64,000 bases of DNA from Gilvibacter sp. SZ-19 (lineage in GTDB: Bacteria; Bacteroidota; Bacteroidia; Flavobacteriales; Flavobacteriaceae). How positions within the stretch are numbered: the first letter of the stretch is position 1; each line of letters begins with the position of its first letter. Below are positions 27,035-36,283 of this stretch, piece after piece. The notes under the pieces were generated by a model. That model did not search any database. It was given only the letters and a program-made list of their open reading frames with translations, and was not told the origin of the DNA. Where the stretch lies: the NCBI RefSeq assembly GCF_002163875.1, contig NZ_CP019333.1, forward strand, positions 2,782,864 through 2,846,863, written 5' to 3'. The translations under genes and the position numbers were made by a program.

Positions 27035-29812
27035 TTAAAGCTTGACCTTAAGGTGTTTTGCTGTATATGACCTTTCTTCTTTAACGATCTCTTCCGGAGT
27101 CCCGGAAGCGATAACAGTTCCTCCTTTATCGCCACCCTCTGGACCGAGATCGATGATGTAGTCTGCACATTTGATAAGGTCTAGATTGTGTTCTACAACA
27201 ATAATAGAGTGACCGTTCTCTAACAGGGCATTAAAGGAATCCAGCAGTTTTTTTATGTCGTGAAAATGCAGCCCGGTAGTTGGTTCGTCAAAGATGAATA
27301 GGGTGTTGTCCTTGCTGGCGCCTTTGATAAGGAAAGACGCTAACTTGATCCGCTGCGCTTCCCCACCAGAGAGGGTAGAGGAACTTTGTCCTAATTGCAC
27401 ATAGCCCAAACCTACAGCCTGCAAAGGTTGCAGCTTGTCATGGATCTTTTTCTCGCCATGCTGATCAAAGAAGGCTATGGCCTCATCAACCGTTAGGTTT
27501 AAAATATCGTCTATGCTCTTTCCATTGAATTGAACTTCGAGCACTTCTTTCTTAAATCGCTTACCCTTACAGGTATCGCATTCCAAGTGAACATCGGCCA
27601 TGAACTGCATTTCAATGGTCACTTCACCTTCTCCTTTACAAGTCTCGCAACGCCCTCCGTCTACATTAAAGGAGAAGTGCTTGGCCTTAAAGCCACGTAT
27701 CTCAGAAAGCTTTTGCGCTGCGAACAGCGAGCGAATATCATCGTAAGCTTTGATGTAGGTGACGGGGTTGGATCTACTAGAGCGCCCAATTGGGTTTTGA
27801 TCTACAAACTCTATGTTCTGCAAGGCATTCTCTGGCAATTCCAAAGTAGAGAATTGCCCCGGCTTTTCACCGTATCCGCCGAGTTTGCGTTGCAGCGCTG
27901 GGAAGAGGATCTTTTTAACCAAAGTACTCTTTCCGGAGCCTGAAACTCCGGTAACTACACTAAAACTGCCCAAAGGGAATTGGACATCGATATTCTTAAG
28001 ATTGTTGTGTCTAGCTCCTTGTAGTTTAATGAAGTTCTTTGCCTCTCGTCTTTTAGCCGGAACGGGGATCTCTAAGCGCCCGCTAAGATAGCCAGCGGTT
28101 AAGGAATCGGATTTTAAGATCTCATCGTAAGTGCCTGTTGCAACCACTTCTCCACCAAAGGTACCGGCTTCTGGTCCGATATCAATGATCACATCTGCGG
28201 CCTTCATCAGGTCCTCGTCGTGCTCAACAACAATAACCGTATTACCTAGATCGCGCAGGGATTCTAAAACACCGATTAGTTTTTCTGTATCTCTTGGGTG
28301 CAGTCCTATACTGGGTTCGTCCAAGATATACATGGAGCCAACCAAGCTCGAACCTAAAGACGTTGCCAAGTTTATTCGCTGGGACTCTCCACCAGAAAGA
28401 GTGTTCGATTTTCGATTAAGCGTCAAATAATTCAATCCAACGTTAGAAAGAAAGCGCAAACGATTATTGATCTCTACCAAAAGGCGTTTTGCAACCTGAG
28501 TATCGTGATCGTTCAGTTCTAGCTGTTGAAAATAATTCCGAACTTCTTCTATCGGTAATTCTACAAGATCAGAAATAGACTTGCCTTGAATCTTAACGTA
28601 GTTTGCCTCTGGACGTAATCTGCGGCCGTAACAAGTGCTACAGCGTGTTTTTCCGCGATAACGAGAAAGCATTACCCTGTTCTGGATCTTGTAACTCTTG
28701 GCTTCCAACTCTTTGAAAAAACTATTAAGGCCTTCAAAGTAGCTGTTGCCTTGCCAAACCAAACGTTTGTCAGCCTCAGATAGCTCATACCAGGGCTTGT
28801 GTATCGGGAAGTCGAATTTATAAGCGTTGTTCACCAATTGGTCTCTATACCAGCTCATAGATTCACCGCGCCACGGGAAGATCGCATTTTCATAAACAGA
28901 AAGCGCCGTATTAGGCACAACCAGATCAGGATCAATTCCAATAACATCTCCGTAACCTTCGCAGCTAGGGCAGGCTCCGTAAGGATTGTTAAAGCTGAAC
29001 AGATGAACATTGGGCTCCAAAAAGGTTTGCCCGTCCATTTCAAAACGGTTGTTGAACTGTTTTTGATTCCCAGTATCTACCGCTTCTATGATAACATCTC
29101 CTTTTCCTTCGTAAAACGCCATTTCTATAGCATCTCCAAGGCGGTGATAAAAATCTTCATCCTCCTTTTTTACAATACGATCTACGACTAAGTAGATATC
29201 TTTTGGGAGTGATTTGTCTAGGCTGTCTTCTATCCGCAGTACTTTATCTGCTGCTTTTATTCTGGCAAAACCTTGTTGTAGAAGAGCCTTGAGTTTGTTC
29301 TCCAAACTGCGTCCTTCTTCTAAAACGATAGGTGCCAGTAGAAGCAGTCGCTTGCCATCCTCTAAGGTTTTGATGTAATCTAAGACATCTGTGACCGTGT
29401 CTTTTTTAACCAATTCGCCAGAGATAGGCGAGTAGGTCTTACCAATTCGCGTGAACAGGAGTTTGAGATAATCATAGATCTCTGTCGAAGTACCCACTGT
29501 AGATCTCGGGTTGGTCGCATTGACCTTTTGTTCTATGGCTATAGCAGGGGCAATACCTTTTATTGCATCCACCTTGGGTTTGCTTAATCTGCCTAGGAAT
29601 TGTCTGGCGTAGGAGGAAAGACTCTCCACATAGCGTCGTTGTCCCTCTGCGTAGAGCGTATCAAAAGCCAAACTCGATTTACCACTCCCTGAAAGTCCGG
29701 TTACAACTACCAGCTTGTTTCTTGGGATAGCTACATCAATATTCTTCAGGTTGTGCAGTTTTGCCCCTTGAATCAGGATGTTATTTTTAAAATCGGAGGT
29801 TGATTCTGACAC
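27035..29812 (-). CDS. uvrA: Excinuclease ABC subunit A
   Basis: The damage-recognition ATPase of nucleotide excision repair, 925 aa (E. coli 940). It has two ABC modules: Walker [10 protein letters not shown] near residue 38 and GVSGSGKST in the second half, each with a SGGE signature. Zinc-binding Cys pairs CPSC...CSTC and [10 protein letters not shown]...CDTCKGKRF are present. The ATG at 29812 is 23 bases after a -7 box. It is monocistronic and apparently intact. Confidence 0.97.
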   Translation of the reverse strand: MSESTSDFKNNILIQGAKLHNLKNIDVAIPRNKLVVVTGLSGSGKSSLAFDTLYAEGQRRYVESLSSYARQFLGRLSKPKVDAIKGIAPAIAIEQKVNATNPRSTVGTSTEIYDYLKLLFTRIGKTYSPISGELVKKDTVTDVLDYIKTLEDGKRLLLLAPIVLEEGRSLENKLKALLQQGFARIKAADKVLRIEDSLDKSLPKDIYLVVDRIVKKEDEDFYHRLGDAIEMAFYEGKGDVIIEAVDTGNQKQFNNRFEMDGQTFLEPNVHLFSFNNPYGACPSCEGYGDVIGIDPDLVVPNTALSVYENAIFPWRGESMSWYRDQLVNNAYKFDFPIHKPWYELSEADKRLVWQGNSYFEGLNSFFKELEAKSYKIQNRVMLSRYRGKTRCSTCYGRRLRPEANYVKIQGKSISDLVELPIEEVRNYFQQLELNDHDTQVAKRLLVEINNRLRFLSNVGLNYLTLNRKSNTLSGGESQRINLATSLGSSLVGSMYILDEPSIGLHPRDTEKLIGVLESLRDLGNTVIVVEHDEDLMKAADVIIDIGPEAGTFGGEVVATGTYDEILKSDSLTAGYLSGRLEIPVPAKRREAKNFIKLQGARHNNLKNIDVQFPLGSFSVVTGVSGSGKSTLVKKILFPALQRKLGGYGEKPGQFSTLELPENALQNIEFVDQNPIGRSSRSNPVTYIKAYDDIRSLFAAQKLSEIRGFKAKHFSFNVDGGRCETCKGEGEVTIEMQFMADVHLECDTCKGKRFKKEVLEVQFNGKSIDDILNLTVDEAIAFFDQHGEKKIHDKLQPLQAVGLGYVQLGQSSSTLSGGEAQRIKLASFLIKGASKDNTLFIFDEPTTGLHFHDIKKLLDSFNALLENGHSIIVVEHNLDLIKCADYIIDLGPEGGDKGGTVIASGTPEEIVKEERSYTAKHLKVKL

Positions 29813-29835
29813 GGTTTTGGCTTTAAAAAACCCTG

Positions 29836-29843
29836 CAAAGATA
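29836..29843 (-). promoter_or_regulatory. -7 box TAtcTTTG for uvrA
   Basis: Consensus -7 box 23 bases upstream of the uvrA ATG. No -33 TTG is visible and no LexA-like operator was recognised. Confidence 0.55.
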
Positions 29844-30047
29844 CCACTTATATGGCGTTTTTAATAGGGGTGCTGCCACACAAGTTTTAAACAAAAAGCA
29901 ATATTTTTTTTGCGTATGTAAAAACTTTGTTGTTATATTTACGAACATTAACGACTTTTTTAAAGCGCACGCCTATAGCATATTTTTACTTTATAATTAG
30001 ATAGAAACCAGAGCCCTAGCGGTTTTTGAGCCTAATAAAGTATTAAT

Positions 30048-30632
30048 ATGGAACGCAACTTAACCAGTGACGCACAGCTCGTAAGAGCATACATCGACGG
30101 CAACGAAGCAGCTTTATGCCAGCTTATTACTCGCCATAAAGAGAAAGTCTTCAGTTTTATTTATTCAAAAGTTTACGACCGGGATGTCGCCGAAGACATA
30201 TTCCAGGATACTTTCATTAAAGTAATTCGCACTTTAAAACGAGGTGCTTATAACGAAGAAGGTAAATTTTTACCCTGGGTGATGCGTATTTCGCATAATC
30301 TGGTTATCGATTACTTTAGAAAGAACAATCGTATGCCGAAGTTCGAGAACAATGGCGATTTTAATATTTTTTCTGTTTTGAGCGATGAATCACTTAATGC
30401 AGAGAAGCGATTGATAAAAGATCAAGTTGCAGATGATGTAAAAAGGCTGATAGAAGAACTGCCTGAAGATCAAAAAAATGTCTTGATCATGCGTATGTAC
30501 AAAGACATGAGTTTTAAGGAGATCTCAGAGCAGACGGGCGTTTCCATCAATACGGCTCTAGGAAGAATGCGTTATGCGCTTATAAACCTGAGAAAGGTAA
30601 TTGATAAGCATAATATTATTTTAACTAATTGA
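30048..30632 (+). CDS. RNA polymerase sigma factor, sigma-70 family (ECF-like)
   Basis: 194 aa with region 2 (about 25-95: the DRDVAEDIFQDTFIKVIRTL and PWVMRISHNLVIDYFRK segments) and region 4 (about 135-185: PEDQKNVLIMRMYKDMSFKEISEQTGVSINTALGRMRYAL, a helix-turn-helix). Regions 1 and 3 are absent, as in ECF-type factors. No anti-sigma gene with a transmembrane domain lies next to it, but a 49-aa ORF follows 59 bases downstream in the same unit. A TATATTTA box lies about 110 bases upstream. Confidence 0.9.
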   Translation: MERNLTSDAQLVRAYIDGNEAALCQLITRHKEKVFSFIYSKVYDRDVAEDIFQDTFIKVIRTLKRGAYNEEGKFLPWVMRISHNLVIDYFRKNNRMPKFENNGDFNIFSVLSDESLNAEKRLIKDQVADDVKRLIEELPEDQKNVLIMRMYKDMSFKEISEQTGVSINTALGRMRYALINLRKVIDKHNIILTN

Positions 30633-30691
30633 TACAATAAACAGTACAGCACCAACGTTCTTTAGGAACATTAACTCTTAAACAACGTTCT

Positions 30692-30841
30692 ATGCAAGAA
30701 ATGTACTCTAAGACCTCACGCAGGGACCCCGTGAATAAAATGGTCCCAAAAGAAGAGACAATTAAGTTCCTTCTGGATTATTCTAAGGCTTTAAGTGTTA
30801 TAGATTATAATAAATTGAAGTTTGAAGCACTTCTAAACTAA
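30692..30841 (+). CDS. Small protein of 49 aa downstream of the sigma factor
   Basis: Starts MQEMYSKTSRRDPVNKMVPK and continues with ETIKFLLDYSKALSVIDY to end FEALLN. It is soluble, with an amphipathic C-terminal helix. It shares the sigma factor's transcription unit and ends 11 bases before a terminator, so it is a good small-gene candidate. Its place suggests a partner or regulator of the sigma factor, but there is no motif to confirm this. Confidence 0.6.
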   Translation: MQEMYSKTSRRDPVNKMVPKEETIKFLLDYSKALSVIDYNKLKFEALLN

Positions 30842-30849
30842 ACTTTGGA

Positions 30850-30877
30850 AAAACCCGCTTAACGGCGGGTTTTTTTA
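30850..30877 (+). terminator. Intrinsic terminator after the sigma factor unit
   Basis: Stem AACCCGC / GCGGGTT with a 5-6 base loop and seven T, just after the 49-aa ORF; it touches the end of the convergent nth gene. Confidence 0.85.
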
Positions 30878-31543
30878 TGCTTTCTTTTTAGCTTTAGTCT
30901 TGTAATAATCGTTCAAGACGGATTTTCTTCCTACCGTTTTGGTTATGATGTCCTTTTCAAGATCCCAACCTCTAGCTGGGGAGTATTGCCTTCCGTACCA
31001 AATGATCTGCAAGTGCAATTTGTTCCACAGGTCTCTAGGGAACAAGCGTTTGGCATCTTTTTCGGTCTGTACTACATTCTTACCGTTGGTCAATCCCCAG
31101 CGATACATAAGCCTATGAATATGCGTATCTACAGGAAAAGCTGGTACATTGAAGGCTTGTGCCATAACTACACTCGCCGTTTTATGACCTACTGCCGTCA
31201 GTGCTTCAAGAGCTTCAAAGCTTGCAGGTACTTGTCCGTTGTGCTCGTTGATCAGAATATGAGATAGCTCATAGATGCCTTTGGACTTCATGGGTGAGAG
31301 CCCAACTGGCTTAATGATCTCTCGGATCTCTTCTTGACTGAGCTTGATCATATCATAGGGATTATCCGCTATCGCAAACAACTTCGGAGTGATCTGATTT
31401 ACGCGAACATCAGTACTTTGGGCAGACAATAATACTGCGATGAGTAGGGTATAAGGATCTTTGTGATCTAAGGGTATAGGAATTTCCGGATAGAGTTCTT
31501 GCAGAGTGTCTATGACGAATTTTACCTTTTCTTGCTTGGTCAT
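30875..31543 (-). CDS. nth: Endonuclease III-like DNA glycosylase without iron-sulfur cluster
   Basis: A HhH-GPD base-excision repair enzyme of 222 aa. Catalytic Lys121 lies in the helix-hairpin-helix GHKTASVV, and Asp139 in FPVDTHIHR. The canonical C-terminal Cys-x6-Cys-x2-Cys-x5-Cys loop that holds the 4Fe-4S cluster is absent; the whole protein contains no cysteine. The C-terminus (YGRQYSPARGWDLEKDI) replaces it and ends in a Lys-rich tail. It is divergent from bcp. Confidence 0.9.
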   Translation of the reverse strand: MTKQEKVKFVIDTLQELYPEIPIPLDHKDPYTLLIAVLLSAQSTDVRVNQITPKLFAIADNPYDMIKLSQEEIREIIKPVGLSPMKSKGIYELSHILINEHNGQVPASFEALEALTAVGHKTASVVMAQAFNVPAFPVDTHIHRLMYRWGLTNGKNVVQTEKDAKRLFPRDLWNKLHLQIIWYGRQYSPARGWDLEKDIITKTVGRKSVLNDYYKTKAKKKA

Positions 31544-31550
31544 TATTGCG

Positions 31551-31558
31551 TAAATTTG
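31551..31558 (+). promoter_or_regulatory. -7 box TAaaTTTG for bcp
   Basis: Consensus -7 box 15 bases before ATG 31574, in the 30-base gap between divergent nth and bcp; it decides the bcp start. Confidence 0.55.
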
Positions 31559-31573
31559 AACAAAAATAGCAAA

Positions 31574-32029
31574 ATGAATACACTAAAAGCAGGAGATGCG
31601 GTTCCGCATTTCAAAGTCAATGACCAGAACGGAAACCCAGTAGATTCTAACGATTTTAAAGGAAAGAAATGGGTGGTTTTCTTTTATCCGGCTGCAAGTA
31701 CTCCGGGCTGTACCGCAGAAGCCTGTGATCTGCGCGATCACTACAGCGAATTACAAGCCAAAGGATATCATTTGGTAGGCGTAAGTGCCGATACAGAGCG
31801 TAAACAAAAGAATTTTAGCGATAAGTATGACTTTCCGTTTCCGCTATTGGCGGATACCGAAAAAGAGGTTATCAATGCCTTTGGTGTTTGGGGACCCAAA
31901 AAGTTCATGGGTCGCGAATACGACGGAATTCACCGAATGACCTTCTTGATCAATGAAGAAGGAGTTGTGGAGCATGTGATCGAAAAGGTGAAAACCAAAG
32001 TCCACGCAGCTCAAATTCTAGAATTATAA
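31574..32029 (+). CDS. bcp: Thioredoxin-dependent thiol peroxidase (Bcp/PrxQ)
   Basis: A cytoplasmic peroxiredoxin of 151 aa reducing H2O2 and organic peroxides. Peroxidatic Cys46 (in PAASTPGCTAEAC) and resolving Cys51 are five residues apart, as in atypical 2-Cys PrxQ enzymes. The start at 31574 follows the -7 box; the longer in-frame extension overlaps nth and is rejected. Confidence 0.93.
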   Translation: MNTLKAGDAVPHFKVNDQNGNPVDSNDFKGKKWVVFFYPAASTPGCTAEACDLRDHYSELQAKGYHLVGVSADTERKQKNFSDKYDFPFPLLADTEKEVINAFGVWGPKKFMGREYDGIHRMTFLINEEGVVEHVIEKVKTKVHAAQILEL

Positions 32030-32043
32030 AAAGAATATTCCTT

Positions 32044-33489
32044 TTAAGACTGCAGGGCCTTTTCATTACAATTGAAGAGGCCTTCTTTTTTGATCATTTC
32101 GGCAATTCCTTCTGGTAGCATTTCTTCCCAACCCGGTTCTCCGGCTTCTATCATACGAAGTACTTCGCGAGAGAAAATGTCTAAAATATCAGAATTAAAG
32201 TCTTCAATATCAACGAGTTTTCCATTATACTTAAAGAACTTGTAAAGTTCTTTCATACGTGGGTGTACCTTTAGATTCTCGCTGGTAATATATTCCCCTT
32301 CGCTGGTTCGCATCGGGTAGAGGTATACTTTAAGGTCCTTAAAGAAGAGCTTACCAAAGGCCTCCAAAATCCCGCCAGAAAGATGGCGGTAGTATTTTTC
32401 GTCGAATACATCGACCAAGTTGTTGACACCCATGGCCAATCCAATACGATTCTTGGTGTAATTGCTAAAGTATTCCACCAATTTATAGTATTCCTGGAAG
32501 TTCGATATAAGCACCGTATGTCCTAAAGAACAGAGTAATTCCGCCCTGTCCATAAAGTCACGTTCGTCTATTTCTCCCTCTGCGCGTAAATTCGATAGCG
32601 TGATCTCAAATATGGTGATAGATCTGTTAGGATCCACCTTGTTTTCTTCCATAAACAAACGGTGGGCCGTCTCGTACATGTCTATATTAACCTTGGTTAC
32701 CGGTCTAAAGCTACCGCGCAGGGCCAAGATGTTCTTTTTGTACAAGATTCTAGCCGGAAGAATGTTATTTCCGTCAGGACCAAAGATGATGGCCTCTGTC
32801 ATCCCATTCTTAATAAGTTGTAAACTCATCAAACGGTTGTCTACAGTGGCGAATCGCGGTCCGGAGAAATTGATGGTATCGATCTCTATCTGATCTTTGT
32901 GTAGGTGATCGTAGAGGTATCGCAAGAGTTTTCTCGGCTGATCGTGCTTATAAAAGGCTCCGTAGATAAGATTAACTCCTAAGGTTCCTAAAGTTATCTG
33001 TTGCAAGCGAGCATCGTTCTCCTTAAAGCGAACGTGCAATATGATCTCGCTATAATCTTCATCCGGAGCTGTTTGAAAACGTATTCCAACCCAACCATGG
33101 CCTTTGTACTTCTTAGCAAAGTCTATGGTAGTAACCGTGTTGGCGTAGGTAAAGAAGATCTTATCTGGATGCTTGTCTCTTAGGATACGCTCTTCAATAA
33201 GCTGGGTTTCATGCTCCAGCATGCGTTTTAAGCGTGGCTCGGTCACATAACGACCATCCGGCTCAACACCGTAAATAGCATCACTAAAGTCTTTGTCGTA
33301 GGCAGACATCGTCTTTGCAATGGTTCCGGAAGCACCTCCGGCTCTAAAGAAATTACGAACTGTTTCCTGACCGGCTCCGATCTCGGCAAATGTACCGTAA
33401 ATGTTCTCGTTAAGATTTATCCTCAGGCATTTGGCGTGTATGGAGGGAATATTTTCAAATTCCTTGTCGCCTTTAATCGTTTCCGGCAT
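32044..33489 (-). CDS. Conserved protein of unknown function, 481 aa
   Basis: Soluble, with no signal peptide or membrane segment. It has several conserved-looking blocks: GAGQETVRNFFRAGGASGTIA near 37-58, HVRFKENDARLQQITLGTLGVNLIYGAF near 152-180, and the segment GPRFATVDNRLMSLQLIKNGMTEAI near 210-235. None is a catalytic motif I can name. From memory, similar Bacteroidota proteins are sometimes labelled nicotinate-nucleotide adenylyltransferase, but no HxGH or KMSKS-like site is visible. Monocistronic with a good promoter. Confidence 0.75.
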   Translation of the reverse strand: MPETIKGDKEFENIPSIHAKCLRINLNENIYGTFAEIGAGQETVRNFFRAGGASGTIAKTMSAYDKDFSDAIYGVEPDGRYVTEPRLKRMLEHETQLIEERILRDKHPDKIFFTYANTVTTIDFAKKYKGHGWVGIRFQTAPDEDYSEIILHVRFKENDARLQQITLGTLGVNLIYGAFYKHDQPRKLLRYLYDHLHKDQIEIDTINFSGPRFATVDNRLMSLQLIKNGMTEAIIFGPDGNNILPARILYKKNILALRGSFRPVTKVNIDMYETAHRLFMEENKVDPNRSITIFEITLSNLRAEGEIDERDFMDRAELLCSLGHTVLISNFQEYYKLVEYFSNYTKNRIGLAMGVNNLVDVFDEKYYRHLSGGILEAFGKLFFKDLKVYLYPMRTSEGEYITSENLKVHPRMKELYKFFKYNGKLVDIEDFNSDILDIFSREVLRMIEAGEPGWEEMLPEGIAEMIKKEGLFNCNEKALQS

Positions 33490-33514
33490 AATTCATTGCA
33501 ATTTGGATGTATTA

Positions 33515-33522
33515 CAAAGGTA
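33515..33522 (-). promoter_or_regulatory. -7 box TAccTTTG with -33 TTTTG, for the 481-aa protein
   Basis: Consensus -7 box; on the minus strand a TTTTG ends 18 bases upstream, giving a well-formed flavobacterial promoter. ATG 33489 is 26 bases downstream. Confidence 0.65.
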
Positions 33523-33555
33523 CTAATTCCAATAGGGTTTCAAAAAATTTAGAAT

Positions 33556-33563
33556 TATTTTTG
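33556..33563 (+). promoter_or_regulatory. -7 box TAttTTTG immediately before the MBL gene
   Basis: The box ends 5 bases before ATG 33569, so the transcript would be leaderless or nearly so. Confidence 0.5.
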
Positions 33564-33568
33564 TAGGC

Positions 33569-34348
33569 ATGAGATCGCCACTCAAAATCACTTTTTTAGG
33601 TACAGGAACTTCGCAAGGAATTCCCATAATTGGGAGTACACATCCCGTTTGTTTGAGCGATGATCCCAAAGACAAAAGACTGCGAGTCTCCATTCAGCTG
33701 CACTGGGATGATAAGTACTACGTGATCGATTGTGGTCCGGACTTTAGGCAGCAAATGCTTCGCGTAGGCCAAAAGCGTTTGGACGGTATTTTGCTCACTC
33801 ACGAACACAGCGATCACACAGCCGGATTAGACGATATTCGTCCCTTTTTCTTTAGACAGGGTGATGTGCCTTTTTATGCCGAGCAAAGAGTCTTTGAAGC
33901 CTTACACCAACGTTTTGCGTACATCTTTGCCACCGAGAACAAATATCCCGGGGCACCGACTATTGCCGAACACACAATTACTCCAAATGACACTTTTGAG
34001 CTGGGAGGTAAACAGATCGTTCCTATACGTGTAATGCATGGAGAGCTGCCTGTGCTGGGTTTTCGCATCGATGATTTTGCCTATATGACCGATGTGAAAT
34101 CCATCCCTCAAAACGAGCTGGAAAAGCTAAGAGGTTTGGATGCTGTTGTTATCAGTGCGCTTCGTGTGGAACCGCACCGCACCCATCTTAATTTGGAGGA
34201 AGCCATTGAGCTTGCCCAGCAGATAGGAGCCAAGAAAACCTATTTTACGCATATAAGTCATTTGCTTGGTTTCCATGAAGCCGTCTCTAAAAACCTGCCA
34301 GAAAATATTTACCTTGCTTATGACAATTTGCAACTCAATCTCCAATAA
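33569..34348 (+). CDS. MBL-fold metallo-hydrolase (PhnP-like phosphodiesterase)
   Basis: A metallo-beta-lactamase-fold hydrolase of 259 aa. It opens with FLGTGTSQGIP and has the two-metal motif LTHEHSDH (His78, His80, Asp82, His83), further ligands in RVMHGELPVLGFR and the C-terminal FTHISHLLG. The TSQGIP opening and HEHSDHTAGLDDI follow the PhnP/cyclic-phosphodiesterase subgroup. There is no phn operon nearby. It heads a two-gene unit. Confidence 0.87.
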   Translation: MRSPLKITFLGTGTSQGIPIIGSTHPVCLSDDPKDKRLRVSIQLHWDDKYYVIDCGPDFRQQMLRVGQKRLDGILLTHEHSDHTAGLDDIRPFFFRQGDVPFYAEQRVFEALHQRFAYIFATENKYPGAPTIAEHTITPNDTFELGGKQIVPIRVMHGELPVLGFRIDDFAYMTDVKSIPQNELEKLRGLDAVVISALRVEPHRTHLNLEEAIELAQQIGAKKTYFTHISHLLGFHEAVSKNLPENIYLAYDNLQLNLQ

Positions 34349-34363
34349 CAAGCATTTCTCTTT

Positions 34364-34858
34364 ATGAAGAAGTCAATCTTTATGTACCTGTTCTTTTTTT
34401 CTATCCTTTTGGTGCTATTCATGTACGTGAACCAAAAGCGCATCTACGAAGACCAGCAAGGAAAGATCGAGAAATTGGAAGCTCAAATTGATCAACTAAC
34501 AGCCGATATAGACACCCTGCAAACGCAGAACACTACCCTGAATTACTTTACCCTACAAGGCAATGATAACGCCATGACCTATTTTGAGTCTCTGGGTTTT
34601 GAAGCTGCTGATATAGAGAATTACGTGCGTGAATCTATCTATGCCTACAACGGACAAACAGAAGGGAACCCTTTAATTCCGTACGAAGGCATGGACGGAA
34701 CTATGCGTATCAATAAACTTAAATTCTTGAATCACCGCTGGCTGGTGGCAGACTTTACCGACGGCCGTTACTGGGGAGAAATGGTCTTGGAATATTTTAT
34801 AGAAGACGATAAACAGATCACCTTCAACACCCTTGGATCCTTGATGTATCCAAATTAG
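34364..34858 (+). CDS. Membrane-anchored coiled-coil protein, 164 aa
   Basis: One N-terminal transmembrane helix (about 4-22) is followed by a short coiled coil (about 28-60, IEKLEAQIDQLTADIDTLQ) and a globular domain (about 65-164) with a LNHRWLVADFTDGRYWGEMV segment. It likely faces the periplasm. I recognise no named family. It sits 15 bases after the MBL gene, and its stop interlocks with that of the convergent esterase. Confidence 0.7.
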   Translation: MKKSIFMYLFFFSILLVLFMYVNQKRIYEDQQGKIEKLEAQIDQLTADIDTLQTQNTTLNYFTLQGNDNAMTYFESLGFEAADIENYVRESIYAYNGQTEGNPLIPYEGMDGTMRINKLKFLNHRWLVADFTDGRYWGEMVLEYFIEDDKQITFNTLGSLMYPN

Positions 34859-35511
34859 AGGTGTTTTTCTAACCAAGCTTTGAACTCGTAGAAATTCTGC
34901 GGAGCCACACCGTGGCCTACCGGAAACTCGCTAAACACATTTGGAATTCCCAACTCGTCTAGAAAGCCTGGGGTTTTACGGGCCCAATCTACAGGAATAA
35001 CGGCGTCAACGCTTCCATGGGAACTGTAAACCTTAAGCCCACTAAAATCATTTTCTCGATAATTCTTCGCGTACATTTCTTCTACGATATATCCGCTTAA
35101 TCCAACTACGCATTTTATGCGCTGCGGATAGGAGAGCGCATAGGCAAAACTCAGTATGGTTCCCTGGCTGAATCCTACCAAAGCCACTCGCTCAGGGTCC
35201 ACGGGATATGCCTCCAATACTTGTTCTAAGAATTCACCTAAGAGTTCTCTAGAGGCTACGGCCTGCTCAATATCATTGAATTTACCACCTCCAACTTGAT
35301 CCCAATGAATAGCATACCAGGCATTGCCATAAGGTTGCATTTTATGTGGGGCTTGTGCAGAAATTATCGCGTACTGCTCCGGCAGTTCAGAAGCAAAGGA
35401 AAACAGATCGTTCATATCGCTGCCATAACCATGTAGCAATACTAAAAGCGGTGCTTTTTCGGCCGCATTGACGGCAGGTCGGTATAAGTGTTCTAAAGCG
35501 AAGTTGGCCAT
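34855..35511 (-). CDS. Phospholipase/carboxylesterase-family alpha/beta hydrolase
   Basis: A 218-aa serine hydrolase. The catalytic triad is visible: Ser115 in GFSQGT, Asp169 in SHGSVDAVIP and His200 in PVGHGVAP; LLHGYGSD forms the oxyanion region. It is the short carboxylesterase family (acyl-protein thioesterase-like) that acts on small esters. No signal peptide, so cytoplasmic. A -7 box sits 18 bases upstream. Confidence 0.88.
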   Translation of the reverse strand: MANFALEHLYRPAVNAAEKAPLLVLLHGYGSDMNDLFSFASELPEQYAIISAQAPHKMQPYGNAWYAIHWDQVGGGKFNDIEQAVASRELLGEFLEQVLEAYPVDPERVALVGFSQGTILSFAYALSYPQRIKCVVGLSGYIVEEMYAKNYRENDFSGLKVYSSHGSVDAVIPVDWARKTPGFLDELGIPNVFSEFPVGHGVAPQNFYEFKAWLEKHL

Positions 35512-35528
35512 AATTCTAATTTGTCAGG

Positions 35529-35536
35529 CAAAACTA
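35529..35536 (-). promoter_or_regulatory. -7 box TAgtTTTG for the esterase
   Basis: Consensus -7 box 18 bases before ATG 35511, adjacent to the terminator of the upstream operon. Confidence 0.55.
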
Positions 35537-35541
35537 GGCAT

Positions 35542-35570
35542 AAAAAAAGCCACCGTAAAACGATGGCTTA
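35542..35570 (-). terminator. Intrinsic terminator of the dihydroorotase-like/DUF4870 operon
   Basis: On the minus strand, AAGCCATCG and CGGTGGCTT form a stem (one mismatch) with a 5-base loop and seven T. It lies 20 bases after the DUF4870 stop. Confidence 0.8.
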
Positions 35571-35589
35571 GATATCTTATGTCTACGGT

Positions 35590-35916
35590 TTAGGCAACAC
35601 CCTTGAACCAATCTTGAAAGAGTGAACCAACAAGGGGAACTTCTTTTTCCTCGCCTTGGATAGCTCCAACTAGGCCAAGCACCCAAAGCACTAGAAGTCC
35701 TAGGTTAAGCACCCAAAGTACAAGCGCTAGACCTGTAATCTGGCCAACAATGCTAATGGCAAGAGAAAAAAGCATTAGCCCTAACATTTGTCTAATATGA
35801 AAGGCGCCTAAACTGGTTTTATTGCTTTGATGCATTACTAAGGCAATGATCCATCCGATCAAGGTAATGTAGCTAATAATGGCAATGGTTTTGCCGTCTT
35901 CTGCGGTCTCTGACAT
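35590..35916 (-). CDS. DUF4870/Tic20-like small membrane protein (copy 1)
   Basis: 108 aa with about three to four hydrophobic helices and the DUF4870 layout: an N-terminal KTIAIISYITLIGWIIALVM segment, FHIRQMLGLMLF in the middle and a C-terminal amphipathic tail with PLVGSLFQDWFKG. It is clearly related to the next gene upstream. Function unknown. Confidence 0.82.
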   Translation of the reverse strand: MSETAEDGKTIAIISYITLIGWIIALVMHQSNKTSLGAFHIRQMLGLMLFSLAISIVGQITGLALVLWVLNLGLLVLWVLGLVGAIQGEEKEVPLVGSLFQDWFKGVA

Positions 35917-35962
35917 GGTAAGTTGTTTTTAGTTAGTGATTTAGCTTTTTAAATATAGCTAA

Positions 35963-36283
35963 TTACTTTAAAAACTGAAACCACTCTTCGAATTTATTGC
36001 TCAGAAATGGGATTGACGGCTTCTTACCAATTATGGCAGTTACCAAGCTGAACGCCCAGGCTATAAAGGCAGCTATCCACAAAGTATCCCCTATGATAGG
36101 GTTCATATAGCGATAGGCAACTTGTGCGCAAAACAAGACAAGCAGTAAACCAAACATGTTCTGAATGTGCTTTGTAGCGAAGGTGTGCTTGGGTTCTCGA
36201 TTCATAAAATAAGCGATCAAGGTCCCGATAAAAGTAATATATGCGATTATCGCGATGGATTTAGCCGATGGAGATTCGCTCAT
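35963..36283 (-). CDS. DUF4870/Tic20-like small membrane protein (copy 2)
   Basis: 106 aa, paralogous to the 35590-35916 gene: KSIAIIAYITFIGTLIAYFM matches its first helix, and KHIQNMFGLLLVL its FHIRQMLGLMLF. Tandem duplication followed by divergence. The start overlaps the dihydroorotase-like stop by 4 bases (ATGA), indicating translational coupling. Confidence 0.82.
   Translation of the reverse strand: MSESPSAKSIAIIAYITFIGTLIAYFMNREPKHTFATKHIQNMFGLLLVLFCAQVAYRYMNPIIGDTLWIAAFIAWAFSLVTAIIGKKPSIPFLSNKFEEWFQFLK

Noticed and set aside
32044-33489. Nicotinate-nucleotide adenylyltransferase
   Set aside because: No nucleotidyltransferase HxGH motif is visible; left as unknown.
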